Part shown: positions 48,353 through 56,042 of the stretch, one piece after another
Position numbering within the stretch: the first letter of the stretch is position 1
Layout of the letters: each line of letters begins with the position of its first letter
Source: Frigidibacter sp. ROC022
GTDB lineage: Bacteria; Pseudomonadota; Alphaproteobacteria; Rhodobacterales; Rhodobacteraceae
Length of the DNA stretch: 64,000 bases
Assembly (NCBI RefSeq): GCF_024723735.1
Contig: NZ_JANQDU010000005.1
Coordinates: 1-64,000 of the forward strand
Direction of reading: 5' to 3'
Made by a program: the position numbers and the translations under genes
Notes under the pieces: model-generated
What the model was told of the DNA's origin: nothing
The model's input: only the letters and a program-made list of their open reading frames with translations
Database searches by the model: none

Positions 48353-50006
48353 TGGCATCGGCCTCTTGATAGAGCGCCGACTTGAAGGGCGCGGGGCCCA
48401 GGCGGCGATAGGTGGCAAGGAAGGTCTCGGAGGGGTCGTGGCGCATTTCGAGATAGGCGCGGACGATCCGTTCCACCGCGTCGGTCACCTCGTCATAGGC
48501 AAAGCCGGGCCCGGTCTTGTCGCCCAGCACGGCGTCTTCGGTGCCGTCGCCGCCGAGGGTGATCTGGTAGTTCTCGACCCCGGCCCGGTCGAGCCCGAGA
48601 ATCCCGATATGGCCGACATGGTGGTGGCCGCAGGCGTTGATGCAGCCGGAAATCTTGATCTTCATCGGGCCGATCTCGTGCTCCAGCTTCAGCGCGTCGA
48701 AGCGCTGCGCGATCTCCTGCGCGACCGGAATCGCGCGGGCCGTGGCCAGGGTGCAGTAGTCCATCCCCGGGCAGGCGATGATGTCCGAGATCAGGCCGAT
48801 GTTGGCGGTCGCCAGCCCGGCCGGCTTCAGCGCCGCGTGCAGGGCCGGCAGGTCGGCGCGGTGGACATGCGGCAGGATGATGTTCTGCTCGTGGCTGACC
48901 CGCAGTTCGGAATGGCCATAGGTCTCGGCCAGATCGGCCATGAGCCGCATCTGCGCGGCGCTGGCATTGCCGGGGGTCTCGCCATGCGCCTTGAGCGAGA
49001 TCGAGACCACGGCGTAATCGGGGTTCTTGTGCGGGCTCAGATTGGTGTCGGCCCAGGCCCGGAACACCGGATCGGTCAGGGCCGCGTGATAGGGCGCGAG
49101 CGGTTTCTGCACATAGTCGGGCGGGGCGAAGGCGCGTTCGATCTCGGCCAGCAGGGCCTGATCGGCGCCGCCGAACTGGGGCCGGAGCGCCTGGAACCGT
49201 TCCTCGACCAGGGCCCGGAACTTGTCGAGACCGTTCTCGAAGACGGTGATCTTGATCCGCGCCTTGAACTTGTTGTCGCGGCGGCCGAGCATGTTGTAGG
49301 TGGCGACGATGGCCTCGCAATAGGGCAGCAGGTCGGCCTTGGGCAGGAAGTCGCGGATCACCGGGCCGATCATCGGGGTCCGGCCCAGGCCGCCGCCGAC
49401 GATGACCTCGAAACCCGGCTCGCCGCGGTCGTTGCGGATCATCCGGAGGCCGATGTCATGCGCCCGGGTCACGGCGCGGTCGTTCGGGCTGCCGGTGACG
49501 GCGATCTTGAACTTGCGCGGCAGGAACTGGAACTCGGGATGGTCGGTGGACCATTGCCGCAGCAGTTCCGCCACCGGCCGGGGATCTTCGATCTCGTCCG
49601 CCGCGGCGCCGGCAAAATGGTCGGCGGTAACGTTGCGGATCGTGTTGCCCGAGGTCTGGATCGAATGCATCCCGACATCGGCCAGTGCCGAGAGGATTTT
49701 CGGCACATCCGGCAGTTTCGGCCAGTTGAACTGGATGTTCTGCCGGGTGGTGAAATGGCCGTAGCCGCGGTCCCAGGTCTCGGCGATCATCGCGAGTTGG
49801 CGCATCTGGCGCGGGTTCAGGGTGCCATAGGGCACGGCGATCCGCAGCATGTAGGCGTGCAGTTGCAGGTAGAGCCCGTTCATCAGCCGCAGCGGGCGGA
49901 ATTCCTCTTCGGTGAGGCTGCCGTCGATCCGCCGCGCCACCTGGGCCGAGAACTGGGCCACGCGCTCACGCACGAAGGCGGCGTCGAAATCGGTATAGTC
50001 ATACAT
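48342..50006 (-). CDS. cysI: Nitrite/sulfite reductase, sulfite-reducing (CysI type)
   Basis: A 554-residue siroheme/[4Fe-4S] reductase. GYGHFTTRQNIQFNWP near the start, and the cluster cysteines in DYCTLATA and SGCINACGHHHVGHIG. In this operon it must reduce sulfite to sulfide. No flavoprotein CysJ partner is present, so ferredoxin is the probable donor. The start ATG 50006 (MYDYTDFDAAFV) overlaps the DUF2849 gene by 8 bases. Confidence 0.92.
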   Translation of the reverse strand: MYDYTDFDAAFVRERVAQFSAQVARRIDGSLTEEEFRPLRLMNGLYLQLHAYMLRIAVPYGTLNPRQMRQLAMIAETWDRGYGHFTTRQNIQFNWPKLPDVPKILSALADVGMHSIQTSGNTIRNVTADHFAGAAADEIEDPRPVAELLRQWSTDHPEFQFLPRKFKIAVTGSPNDRAVTRAHDIGLRMIRNDRGEPGFEVIVGGGLGRTPMIGPVIRDFLPKADLLPYCEAIVATYNMLGRRDNKFKARIKITVFENGLDKFRALVEERFQALRPQFGGADQALLAEIERAFAPPDYVQKPLAPYHAALTDPVFRAWADTNLSPHKNPDYAVVSISLKAHGETPGNASAAQMRLMADLAETYGHSELRVSHEQNIILPHVHRADLPALHAALKPAGLATANIGLISDIIACPGMDYCTLATARAIPVAQEIAQRFDALKLEHEIGPMKIKISGCINACGHHHVGHIGILGLDRAGVENYQITLGGDGTEDAVLGDKTGPGFAYDEVTDAVERIVRAYLEMRHDPSETFLATYRRLGPAPFKSALYQEADANAA

Positions 50007-50304
50007 TCTGGGTTTCCTGCTTGCCGTGCGGATAGTTCGAGGGGCCACGGGCCCGGAACGCCTCGCGGAAATGCACCGGCTCGGGGCCGTTCGGGCCGGG
50101 GCGTGCCTCGGCCAGATAGGGGCCGACGACCTCGGAATCGCGGGCGGAGGCGTCGAGCAGGCGCAGCTCGGCAATCGCCTCGTCTTCGATCAGCTCGGCT
50201 TCGGAATGGACCCGGCTCCAGCGGTTGTCGGCGGTCAGATAGACCACGTCGCCTTCCAGCAGGGCGTTGGCGGTGACGACCTTGGGGGTGAATTTGCGGC
50301 TCAT
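49999..50304 (-). CDS. DUF2849 protein of the sulfate-assimilation operon
   Basis: A 101-residue protein matching DUF2849 (KVVTANALLEGDVVYLT near the N-terminus). Always or often found between cysG and cysI in alphaproteobacteria, function unknown. Its ATG overlaps the cysG stop (ATGA), and its end overlaps cysI by 8 bases, so expression is tightly coupled with the pathway. Confidence 0.88.
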   Translation of the reverse strand: MSRKFTPKVVTANALLEGDVVYLTADNRWSRVHSEAELIEDEAIAELRLLDASARDSEVVGPYLAEARPGPNGPEPVHFREAFRARGPSNYPHGKQETQNV

Positions 50305-51704
50305 GACAGGGCTTCCAGTTGCGGGGAAAGGCGCGCGGTGCTGCGGGCGGCCTCGCGCGGGGCGAGGCCGACAAGGACGATGGCCGGTTGGCCGGACCCG
50401 GTGCCCGAGATCGTCGCATCCAGCCCGGCCAGATCGCAGGCCAGGATCCGTTGATCGGGGCGCGAGGCATTCTCGACGATGCTGACCGGGGTCGCGGGAT
50501 CGGCACCATGCATCAGGAGCCGGCCCTGCACGAAACGGGCCGCCTTCCGGGCCATGTAGATTGCCGCCACCGCGCCGGGCCGGGCCAGCGCCCGCCAGTC
50601 GTGCTCGGCATAGCCCTGCATGTCATGGCCGGTGATCAGCCGCATCTCGGCATTGCGGCCGCGCCGGGTCTGGCTCTGGTCCAGCGCCGCCACCGCGGCC
50701 GAGGCGGCGGTGATCCCGGGAATGACGGCATGCGAGAGCCCGGCCCCGATCACCGCGTCGAGTTCCTCGTCCAGCCGCCCGAACACCGTCGGATCGCCGG
50801 ATTTCAGCCGCACCACATGCAGACCCTGCCGCCCGTGTTCGACGATCAGCGCATTGATGTCGTCCTGCCGTACCGAGGGGCCGAAGCCCTGCTTTCCGGC
50901 GGCGATGATCCGCGCCTCGCGCCGGGCCAGTTCCAGCACCGGGGCCGGAACCAGCCGGTCGTGGATCACCACGTCGGCGCGGTCGAGCGCCTTGCGGGCC
51001 TTGAGGGTCAGAAGCTCCGGATCGCCCGGCCCGGCGCCGACGAAATCGACATGGCCGGCACTTGGGGCCCGGCCCAGGTGGCTGTCCAGCAGGTCGCCCA
51101 GGCTGTGCCGCACCGCATCCTCGCCGCCGCGGGCAAGGGCGCGGGGGCCGGCAGTGTCGTAGTATTCGGCCCAGAAGGCGCGGCGGGCCCGGCCATGCGG
51201 CAGGGCCGCCGCCAGCTTGCGGAAACCCTTGCCGATCCGGGCCAGCGGTCCGAGTGCGGCGGGCAGGCGGTCTTCGAGATCGGCCTTGATCATGCGGGCC
51301 AGCACCGGGGCGGCGCCCTCGGTGCCGATGGCGATGGTGACAGGGCTGCGGTCCACGATGGCGGGGGTCAGGAAGTCGGACCCGGCGAGGTCGTCCACGA
51401 TATTGACCAGCGCCCCCTCGGCCCGGGCGATGGCGGCAACGCGGGCATCCTCTGCGGGATCCTCGGTGGCGCCATAGACCAGTGTCGCCGCGCCTGCGTC
51501 GCCCGCCGCGAACCGGCGCCGGTGCAGGATCAGCCGGCCGGCATCGGCCCAGGCGGCGATCTCCGGGGCGGGCGACTCGGCATGGACGGTGATCCGCGCC
51601 CCGGTGCGCAGCAGCAGCCGCAACTTGGCCAGCGCCGCGTCACCGCCGCCCGCCAGCACCACGCGACGGTCCGAGAGATCCAGGAAGATCGGAAAATGTT
51701 GCAT
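50301..51704 (-). CDS. cysG: Siroheme synthase
   Basis: A 467-residue bifunctional or trifunctional enzyme. The N-terminal 210 residues are precorrin-2 dehydrogenase/ferrochelatase (RRVVLAGGGDAALAKLRLLL, NIVDDLAGSDFLTPAIVDR). The C-terminal part is uroporphyrinogen III methyltransferase (VDFVGAGPGDPELLTLKA, VVRLKSGDPTVFGRLDEE). It makes siroheme for the sulfite reductase two genes on. The ATG 51704 starts the conserved MQHFPIFLDL; longer starts have no conservation. Confidence 0.94.
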   Translation of the reverse strand: MQHFPIFLDLSDRRVVLAGGGDAALAKLRLLLRTGARITVHAESPAPEIAAWADAGRLILHRRRFAAGDAGAATLVYGATEDPAEDARVAAIARAEGALVNIVDDLAGSDFLTPAIVDRSPVTIAIGTEGAAPVLARMIKADLEDRLPAALGPLARIGKGFRKLAAALPHGRARRAFWAEYYDTAGPRALARGGEDAVRHSLGDLLDSHLGRAPSAGHVDFVGAGPGDPELLTLKARKALDRADVVIHDRLVPAPVLELARREARIIAAGKQGFGPSVRQDDINALIVEHGRQGLHVVRLKSGDPTVFGRLDEELDAVIGAGLSHAVIPGITAASAAVAALDQSQTRRGRNAEMRLITGHDMQGYAEHDWRALARPGAVAAIYMARKAARFVQGRLLMHGADPATPVSIVENASRPDQRILACDLAGLDATISGTGSGQPAIVLVGLAPREAARSTARLSPQLEALS

Positions 51705-51849
51705 GTTGCGGGGCCTGATGCCGGGTTGCTCTTGGGCGCAATATAGAACATTGTCCCGATAATCTGCCACCGGCGGCGGCGAATAAGGACGCACGTTCCG
51801 ATATGCGCCGCAGCCGGGAGGAAATCGCCGTCACGGAAGGAAAAGCGGA
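51705..51849. promoter_or_regulatory. Divergent promoter region cysG operon / lrp-type gene
   Basis: 145 bases between divergent start codons. GAACATTGTCC (51746-51756) is a near-perfect inverted repeat and TATATT on the minus strand beside it could be the -10 of the cys operon. An Lrp-type protein acting here, on its own promoter and the cys operon, is a reasonable guess. Confidence 0.4.
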
Positions 51850-52311
51850 ATGGCTGTCCGAATTGATCAAACCGACCGGAAAATCCTGATCGAGCTGCAA
51901 CGCGACGCGGGCCGTTCGCTGGACGAGATCGCCAAGGCGGTGGGCAGTTCCAAGACCCCGGTCTGGAACCGGATTCGCAAGCTTCGCGAGGCCGGGGTGA
52001 TCGGGCCGCAGCGGGTGACGGTGGACCCGGAGGCCCTGGGCTTCGAAGCCTGCTTCTTCGTTCTGGTCCGCACTTCGGAACATGATCTGGAGTGGGAGCA
52101 GAAGTTTCTCGAAGCGGTCTCGAAGCGCCCCGAGGTGCTTGAAGCGCATCGGCTGGCCGGGGAGATCGACTATATCCTGAAGGTCCGGGTCAGCAACGCC
52201 CGGGCCTATGACACCTTTTATCAGGCGCTGATCTCGGAAGTGAAAATCCACAACGTGACGGCGCTCTTGTCGATGCAGGAGATCAAGGCGACGACGGAAC
52301 TGCCGATCTGA
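51850..52311 (+). CDS. Lrp/AsnC family transcriptional regulator
   Basis: A 153-residue regulator: HTH domain (IDQTDRKILIELQRDAGRSL, then VGSSKTPVWNRIRKLREAGVI) and a C-terminal RAM/AsnC ligand domain (VLEAHRLAGEIDYILKVRV). GGAAGG lies upstream of the ATG. Its divergent position next to cysG-DUF2849-cysI-cysH suggests it controls sulfur assimilation, perhaps sensing cysteine or another amino acid. Confidence 0.9.
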   Translation: MAVRIDQTDRKILIELQRDAGRSLDEIAKAVGSSKTPVWNRIRKLREAGVIGPQRVTVDPEALGFEACFFVLVRTSEHDLEWEQKFLEAVSKRPEVLEAHRLAGEIDYILKVRVSNARAYDTFYQALISEVKIHNVTALLSMQEIKATTELPI

Positions 52312-52429
52312 GCCGGAACCCGGCGCCGGCCGTGCGGGTTTCCCCGACGTCGCCGGTCGGGGTTGACGATGCCCCCGGACCGGCACAGGTATATGGCCAG
52401 CGAACACCCCCTCAGGAAAGGACTCCGAA

Positions 52430-53029
52430 ATGGCTTTCTCACTTCCCGATCTTCCCTATGCCCATGACGCGCTGGCTGCGGCCGGCATGTCGAAGGAAAC
52501 GCTCGAGTATCACCACGACCTGCACCACAAGGCCTATGTCGACAACGGCAACAAGCTGATCGCCGGGACCGAGTGGGAGGGCAAGTCGGTCGAAGAGGTC
52601 GTCAAGGGCACCTACAAGGCCGGCGCCGTGGCGCAGTCGGGCATCTTCAACAACGCCTCGCAACACTGGAACCACACCCAGTTCTGGGAAATGATGGGGC
52701 CGAAGTCGGGCCCGATGCCGGGCGAGCTGGAGAAGGCGATCACCGAAAGCTTCGGCTCGGTGGACAAGTTCAAGGAAGAGTTCGCCGCTGCCGGCGCCGC
52801 GCAGTTCGGCTCGGGCTGGGCCTGGCTGGTCAAGGACACCGACGGATCGCTGAAGGTCACCAAGACCGAGAACGGCGTCAACCCGCTCTGCTTCGGCCAG
52901 ACCGCGCTACTGGGCTGCGACGTCTGGGAGCACAGCTATTACATCGATTTCCGCAACAAGCGGCCGGCCTACCTGTCGAACTTCCTCGACAATCTGGTGA
53001 ACTGGGAAAACGTGGCCTCGCGTCTCTGA
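52430..53029 (+). CDS. sodB: Superoxide dismutase, Fe type
   Basis: A 199-residue Fe/Mn-family dismutase. Metal ligands H28, H82, D164 and H168 (DVWEHSYYIDF). Gln78 in FNNASQHWNHT matches the Fe-type position; Mn enzymes usually carry Gly there with Gln further on. Cytoplasmic; removes superoxide. Monocistronic, with an AAAGGA site before the ATG and a terminator-like hairpin behind. TTGACG at 52363 could be a -35, but no -10 at proper spacing was found. Confidence 0.94.
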   Translation: MAFSLPDLPYAHDALAAAGMSKETLEYHHDLHHKAYVDNGNKLIAGTEWEGKSVEEVVKGTYKAGAVAQSGIFNNASQHWNHTQFWEMMGPKSGPMPGELEKAITESFGSVDKFKEEFAAAGAAQFGSGWAWLVKDTDGSLKVTKTENGVNPLCFGQTALLGCDVWEHSYYIDFRNKRPAYLSNFLDNLVNWENVASRL

Positions 53030-53052
53030 GCCGCGAGCCGACGAAATCCGGG

Positions 53053-53080
53053 GGGTCTGCCGTTTCGGCGGGCCCTTCTT
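53053..53080 (+). terminator. Hairpin terminator after sodB
   Basis: GGGTCTGCCG-TTT-CGGCGGGCCC pairs over 10 positions (two G-U) and is followed by TTCTT. It lies 24 bases after the sodB stop. Confidence 0.5.
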
Positions 53081-53094
53081 CGTTCAGGGCGGGG

Positions 53095-53646
53095 TCAGCC
53101 CGCGGCGGCCTTCAGAACCTTCCGGGCTTCGGCCACATCCGGCACCACGGTGATCGCGGCGCGCAGCGAGGGATCGGCGAAGCCCTCGGCGATGCAATGG
53201 TCGATCAGGGCCAGCAGTGGCTGCCAGTAGCCCTCGACATCTATCAGGACGATCGGCTTGTCATGCAGGCCGAGCTGCGCCCAGGTCAGCACCTCGAAGA
53301 ATTCGTCCAGCGAACCGGCGCCGCCCGGCAGCATGGCCACCGCGTTGGCATTCATGAACATCACCTTCTTGCGCTCGTGCATGGTCTCGGTGACGACAAA
53401 GCGGGTGAGGTCGCGCTTGCCCTGTTCGGCCTGGATCAGGTGGATCGGGATCACCCCGAAGGTCTCGGCCCCGTCCCTCTGTGCCGCCCGCGCCACCGCG
53501 CCCATGATCCCGACATCTCCGGCGCCATAGACCAGTTGCCAGCCTTCGGCGGCGATGAGCCGGCCAAGGTCCTCGGCGGCGGCGACATATCCGGGCCGGG
53601 CGCCGGGGCGCGAACCGCAATAGACACAGAGAGAGAAGTCGGGCAT
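53095..53646 (-). CDS. LOG family protein (TIGR00730-type phosphoribohydrolase)
   Basis: A 183-residue Rossmann-like protein with the LOG signatures MHERKKVM and PGGAGSLDEFFE (the common form is PGGxGT). Members hydrolyse nucleoside 5'-monophosphates such as cytokinin ribotides or AMP. Ser replaces the common Thr in the second motif. Converges on sodB with a 65-base gap. Confidence 0.9.
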   Translation of the reverse strand: MPDFSLCVYCGSRPGARPGYVAAAEDLGRLIAAEGWQLVYGAGDVGIMGAVARAAQRDGAETFGVIPIHLIQAEQGKRDLTRFVVTETMHERKKVMFMNANAVAMLPGGAGSLDEFFEVLTWAQLGLHDKPIVLIDVEGYWQPLLALIDHCIAEGFADPSLRAAITVVPDVAEARKVLKAAAG

Positions 53647-53789
53647 CGGCGGGACCTTTCACGGATGGATCAACAGGCCGTGCGCAACAGCACGTGTCGC
53701 AATCGGCTTTTGACCCCTGATAGACGGGTTGCTATGGTCGCTCAAGCGCCGCCTGACCAGGGCAGCGCGGCCATAGGGGGCCATGGGTT

Positions 53790-56006
53790 ATGGCGAAGGC
53801 GGCGGCCGGTGCTGGACCGGCCAGAATTGCGGTATGGGTCGGCGCGGCGGCCGTTGTGGCGGCGTTGGGCTGGTTCGGCATGGCCCGGTTCGGCGGCGAT
53901 GCGAAGCAGGCGGGCTCTGGTGAGGCCGATGCCGGGCAGCTGCCGCAGGCCGGGGCGGAGACGCCCGAGGCGTCGGCCCTGGCCGATGTGACACCGGACA
54001 AGCCCGCAGCCGATGCCGCGCCCGAAACGGCGGCCCCCGAGACCATCACCTCGGCGGCGCCGGCGCCACCCGCCGTCGCGCCGGTGCCGGAACCGCGTTT
54101 CGACGTGGTGCGGGTCGAGGCCGACGGCAGCGCGGTGATCGCCGGAACCGCGGCACCGCAAGCGCTGGTGTCGCTGCTGGTCGATGGGGAGCCTCTGGCC
54201 GAGGTCGCGGCGGATCGCCGGGGGCAGTTCGTCATCCTGACCACCATCGCGCCCGGTGATGCGGTGCGGCAAATCCGGCTGAGTGCCGCCCAGCCCGGGG
54301 CCGAGCCGTTGCTGTCCACCGAAACCGTGCTGCTGGAACCCGCGCCGCCGGTCGTGGCCGAGGAGGTGCCGGCGCCCGATGCTGCGGATGGGACCGGCGA
54401 AGCGGGGGCGGCCGAACTGGCTGCCGCCTCGCCGGTCGATTCCCCCGCCGGGCCGGAGGAAGCCGGTGGCATGGCGGCGTCGGAGGAACTGGCCGAGGAC
54501 ATGGCGGCCCGGGAACCCGCGGCTGTGGATGTCCCGGCCGACAAGCCTGCCGCCACGGAACTGGCGGAGGGGCAGGGCGCACCGCTCGGTGCCGATCTGG
54601 CATCGGTTGAGGACGCCGTGCCCGAAGCCCCGGATGCGCCGGACGAACCGGCCTCGGCCAAGCCCGACATGCCCGAGGAGGCCGTGCCGGAGGTTGCCGA
54701 CGCGGGGCCTGCGGTCACGCCCGATGCGGGTTCGGTGGAAGTGGCCGAGGCAGAGGAGGCTCCCGAGTTGCCCGAGGAGGCCGCGCCGGAAGCCGCCGAC
54801 GCGGCGCCTGCGGTCACGCCCGATGCGGGTCCGGTGGCGGTGGCCGAGGCGGAGGCGGCTCCCGAGTTGCCCGAGGCGGCCCGGGCCGCGGTGGCGGCGC
54901 TGGTCGCACCTGATCTCGAAGTTCCCGATGTGGCCGGTTCACTGGCCGCTGCGGGGGATGAGGACGCCCTGGCCCTGCCGCGCGGCCCGGAAGGCCCGGT
55001 GCTGGGCATGGCCGCGGCGCAGGCGCTGGCCGCGGACACACCGGCGCTCGGCGAGGCGGCGGCAAGGGTTCTGCCGGACGAGGCTGCACCGCTCGGGGCT
55101 GCTGCCGTCGCTGCGGTTTCCGAAGAAGGGCCCGATCCGGTCGGGGCCGGGGCCGCCGCGGCTCTGGCCGAGCTCACGCCTGGTTCAACCGTGCCGGCGT
55201 CGGGTGAAGCCGTCGCGCGTTTGCTGGCAAACCCGGCCCCCGAAACGGCTCCGGAAGTGGCGGAAGACCCGAGCCCGGCCGAGACGGCAGAGGCGGCGGC
55301 ACCGGAACCTGCACCCGCCGTCGCGCCCCGCGTCGCAGCGCTCGCGCCGGACGAACCCGCGCTGCCCGGGGCCGAAGCGGCACCGCCGCAGGTCGCCGTG
55401 GCGCCGCTCGGCCCGGCGCCGGCCGCCGCCGCCAGCCCGGCCCCGCCCCGGGTGCTGCTGGCCGACGAAGCCGGGATCAAGGTGCTGCAGCCTGGGGGTG
55501 CGCCTGCGGTGCTGGACTCGGTGGCCATCGATTCGATCGCCTATGACACCGAGGGAGAGGTGATCCTGACCGGGCGCGGCACGGCGGACGGCTTCGTGCG
55601 GGTCTATATCGACAATTCCGAGGTCATCACCGCCGCCGTCGATGCCGATGGCCAGTGGCGCACCGACCTGCCGGATGTGGACAAGGGCGTCTACACACTG
55701 CGGGTTGACGAGATCGACGCCGAGGGCGCCGTGACCAGCCGGGCCGAGACGCCGTTCCTGCGCGAGGCCGCCGCCGATATCGTCGCGGCCAATCCGGAGC
55801 TGCGCGAGGTCGGCACCGGACCGGGGGCGCAACGGATGTCGGTGATCGTGCAGCCGGGCAATACTTTGTGGGGAATCGCCAAGGAAAACTACGGCCAGGG
55901 GGTGCTCTACGTCCGGGTCTTCGAGGCCAACCGCGACCGGATCCGCGACCCCGACCTGATCTATCCCGGCCAGGTCTTCGACGTGCCAAAGGCCGGGGCC
56001 GAATAG
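53790..56006 (+). CDS. Long LysM-domain protein with low-complexity Ala/Pro/Glu region
   Basis: A 738-residue protein. One membrane helix near residues 10-30 anchors it. A folded segment (about 90-160, FDVVRVEADGSAVIAGTAAP) resembles a short beta domain and reappears as a second copy near 570-650 (GEVILTGRGTADGFVRVYID). Between them lie some 400 residues rich in Ala, Pro and Glu, including a 33-residue tandem repeat. The LysM domain (about 685-733, VIVQPGNTLWGIAKENYG to YPGQVFDVP) binds peptidoglycan at the C-terminus. The protein probably spans the periplasm between inner membrane and cell wall. Confidence 0.85.
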   Translation: MAKAAAGAGPARIAVWVGAAAVVAALGWFGMARFGGDAKQAGSGEADAGQLPQAGAETPEASALADVTPDKPAADAAPETAAPETITSAAPAPPAVAPVPEPRFDVVRVEADGSAVIAGTAAPQALVSLLVDGEPLAEVAADRRGQFVILTTIAPGDAVRQIRLSAAQPGAEPLLSTETVLLEPAPPVVAEEVPAPDAADGTGEAGAAELAAASPVDSPAGPEEAGGMAASEELAEDMAAREPAAVDVPADKPAATELAEGQGAPLGADLASVEDAVPEAPDAPDEPASAKPDMPEEAVPEVADAGPAVTPDAGSVEVAEAEEAPELPEEAAPEAADAAPAVTPDAGPVAVAEAEAAPELPEAARAAVAALVAPDLEVPDVAGSLAAAGDEDALALPRGPEGPVLGMAAAQALAADTPALGEAAARVLPDEAAPLGAAAVAAVSEEGPDPVGAGAAAALAELTPGSTVPASGEAVARLLANPAPETAPEVAEDPSPAETAEAAAPEPAPAVAPRVAALAPDEPALPGAEAAPPQVAVAPLGPAPAAAASPAPPRVLLADEAGIKVLQPGGAPAVLDSVAIDSIAYDTEGEVILTGRGTADGFVRVYIDNSEVITAAVDADGQWRTDLPDVDKGVYTLRVDEIDAEGAVTSRAETPFLREAAADIVAANPELREVGTGPGAQRMSVIVQPGNTLWGIAKENYGQGVLYVRVFEANRDRIRDPDLIYPGQVFDVPKAGAE
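54681..54878. repeat. Two 99-bp direct repeats inside the LysM gene
   Basis: Copies 54681-54779 and 54780-54878 encode 33-residue units with the shared core PAVTPDAG and APELPE. Their period is a multiple of three, so copy number can change without frameshift. Confidence 0.8.
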
Positions 56007-56042
56007 CGATTTGCCGGGCCGATAGCGCCTCTGCCTCTGGTC

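Noticed and set aside
52363-52395. sodB promoter TTGACG with TATATG
   Set aside because: The spacing is 21 bases, too long for a sigma70 promoter.
53732-55528. 598-codon Ser/Gly/Ala-rich minus-strand frame
   Set aside because: Antisense of the low-complexity region of the LysM gene.
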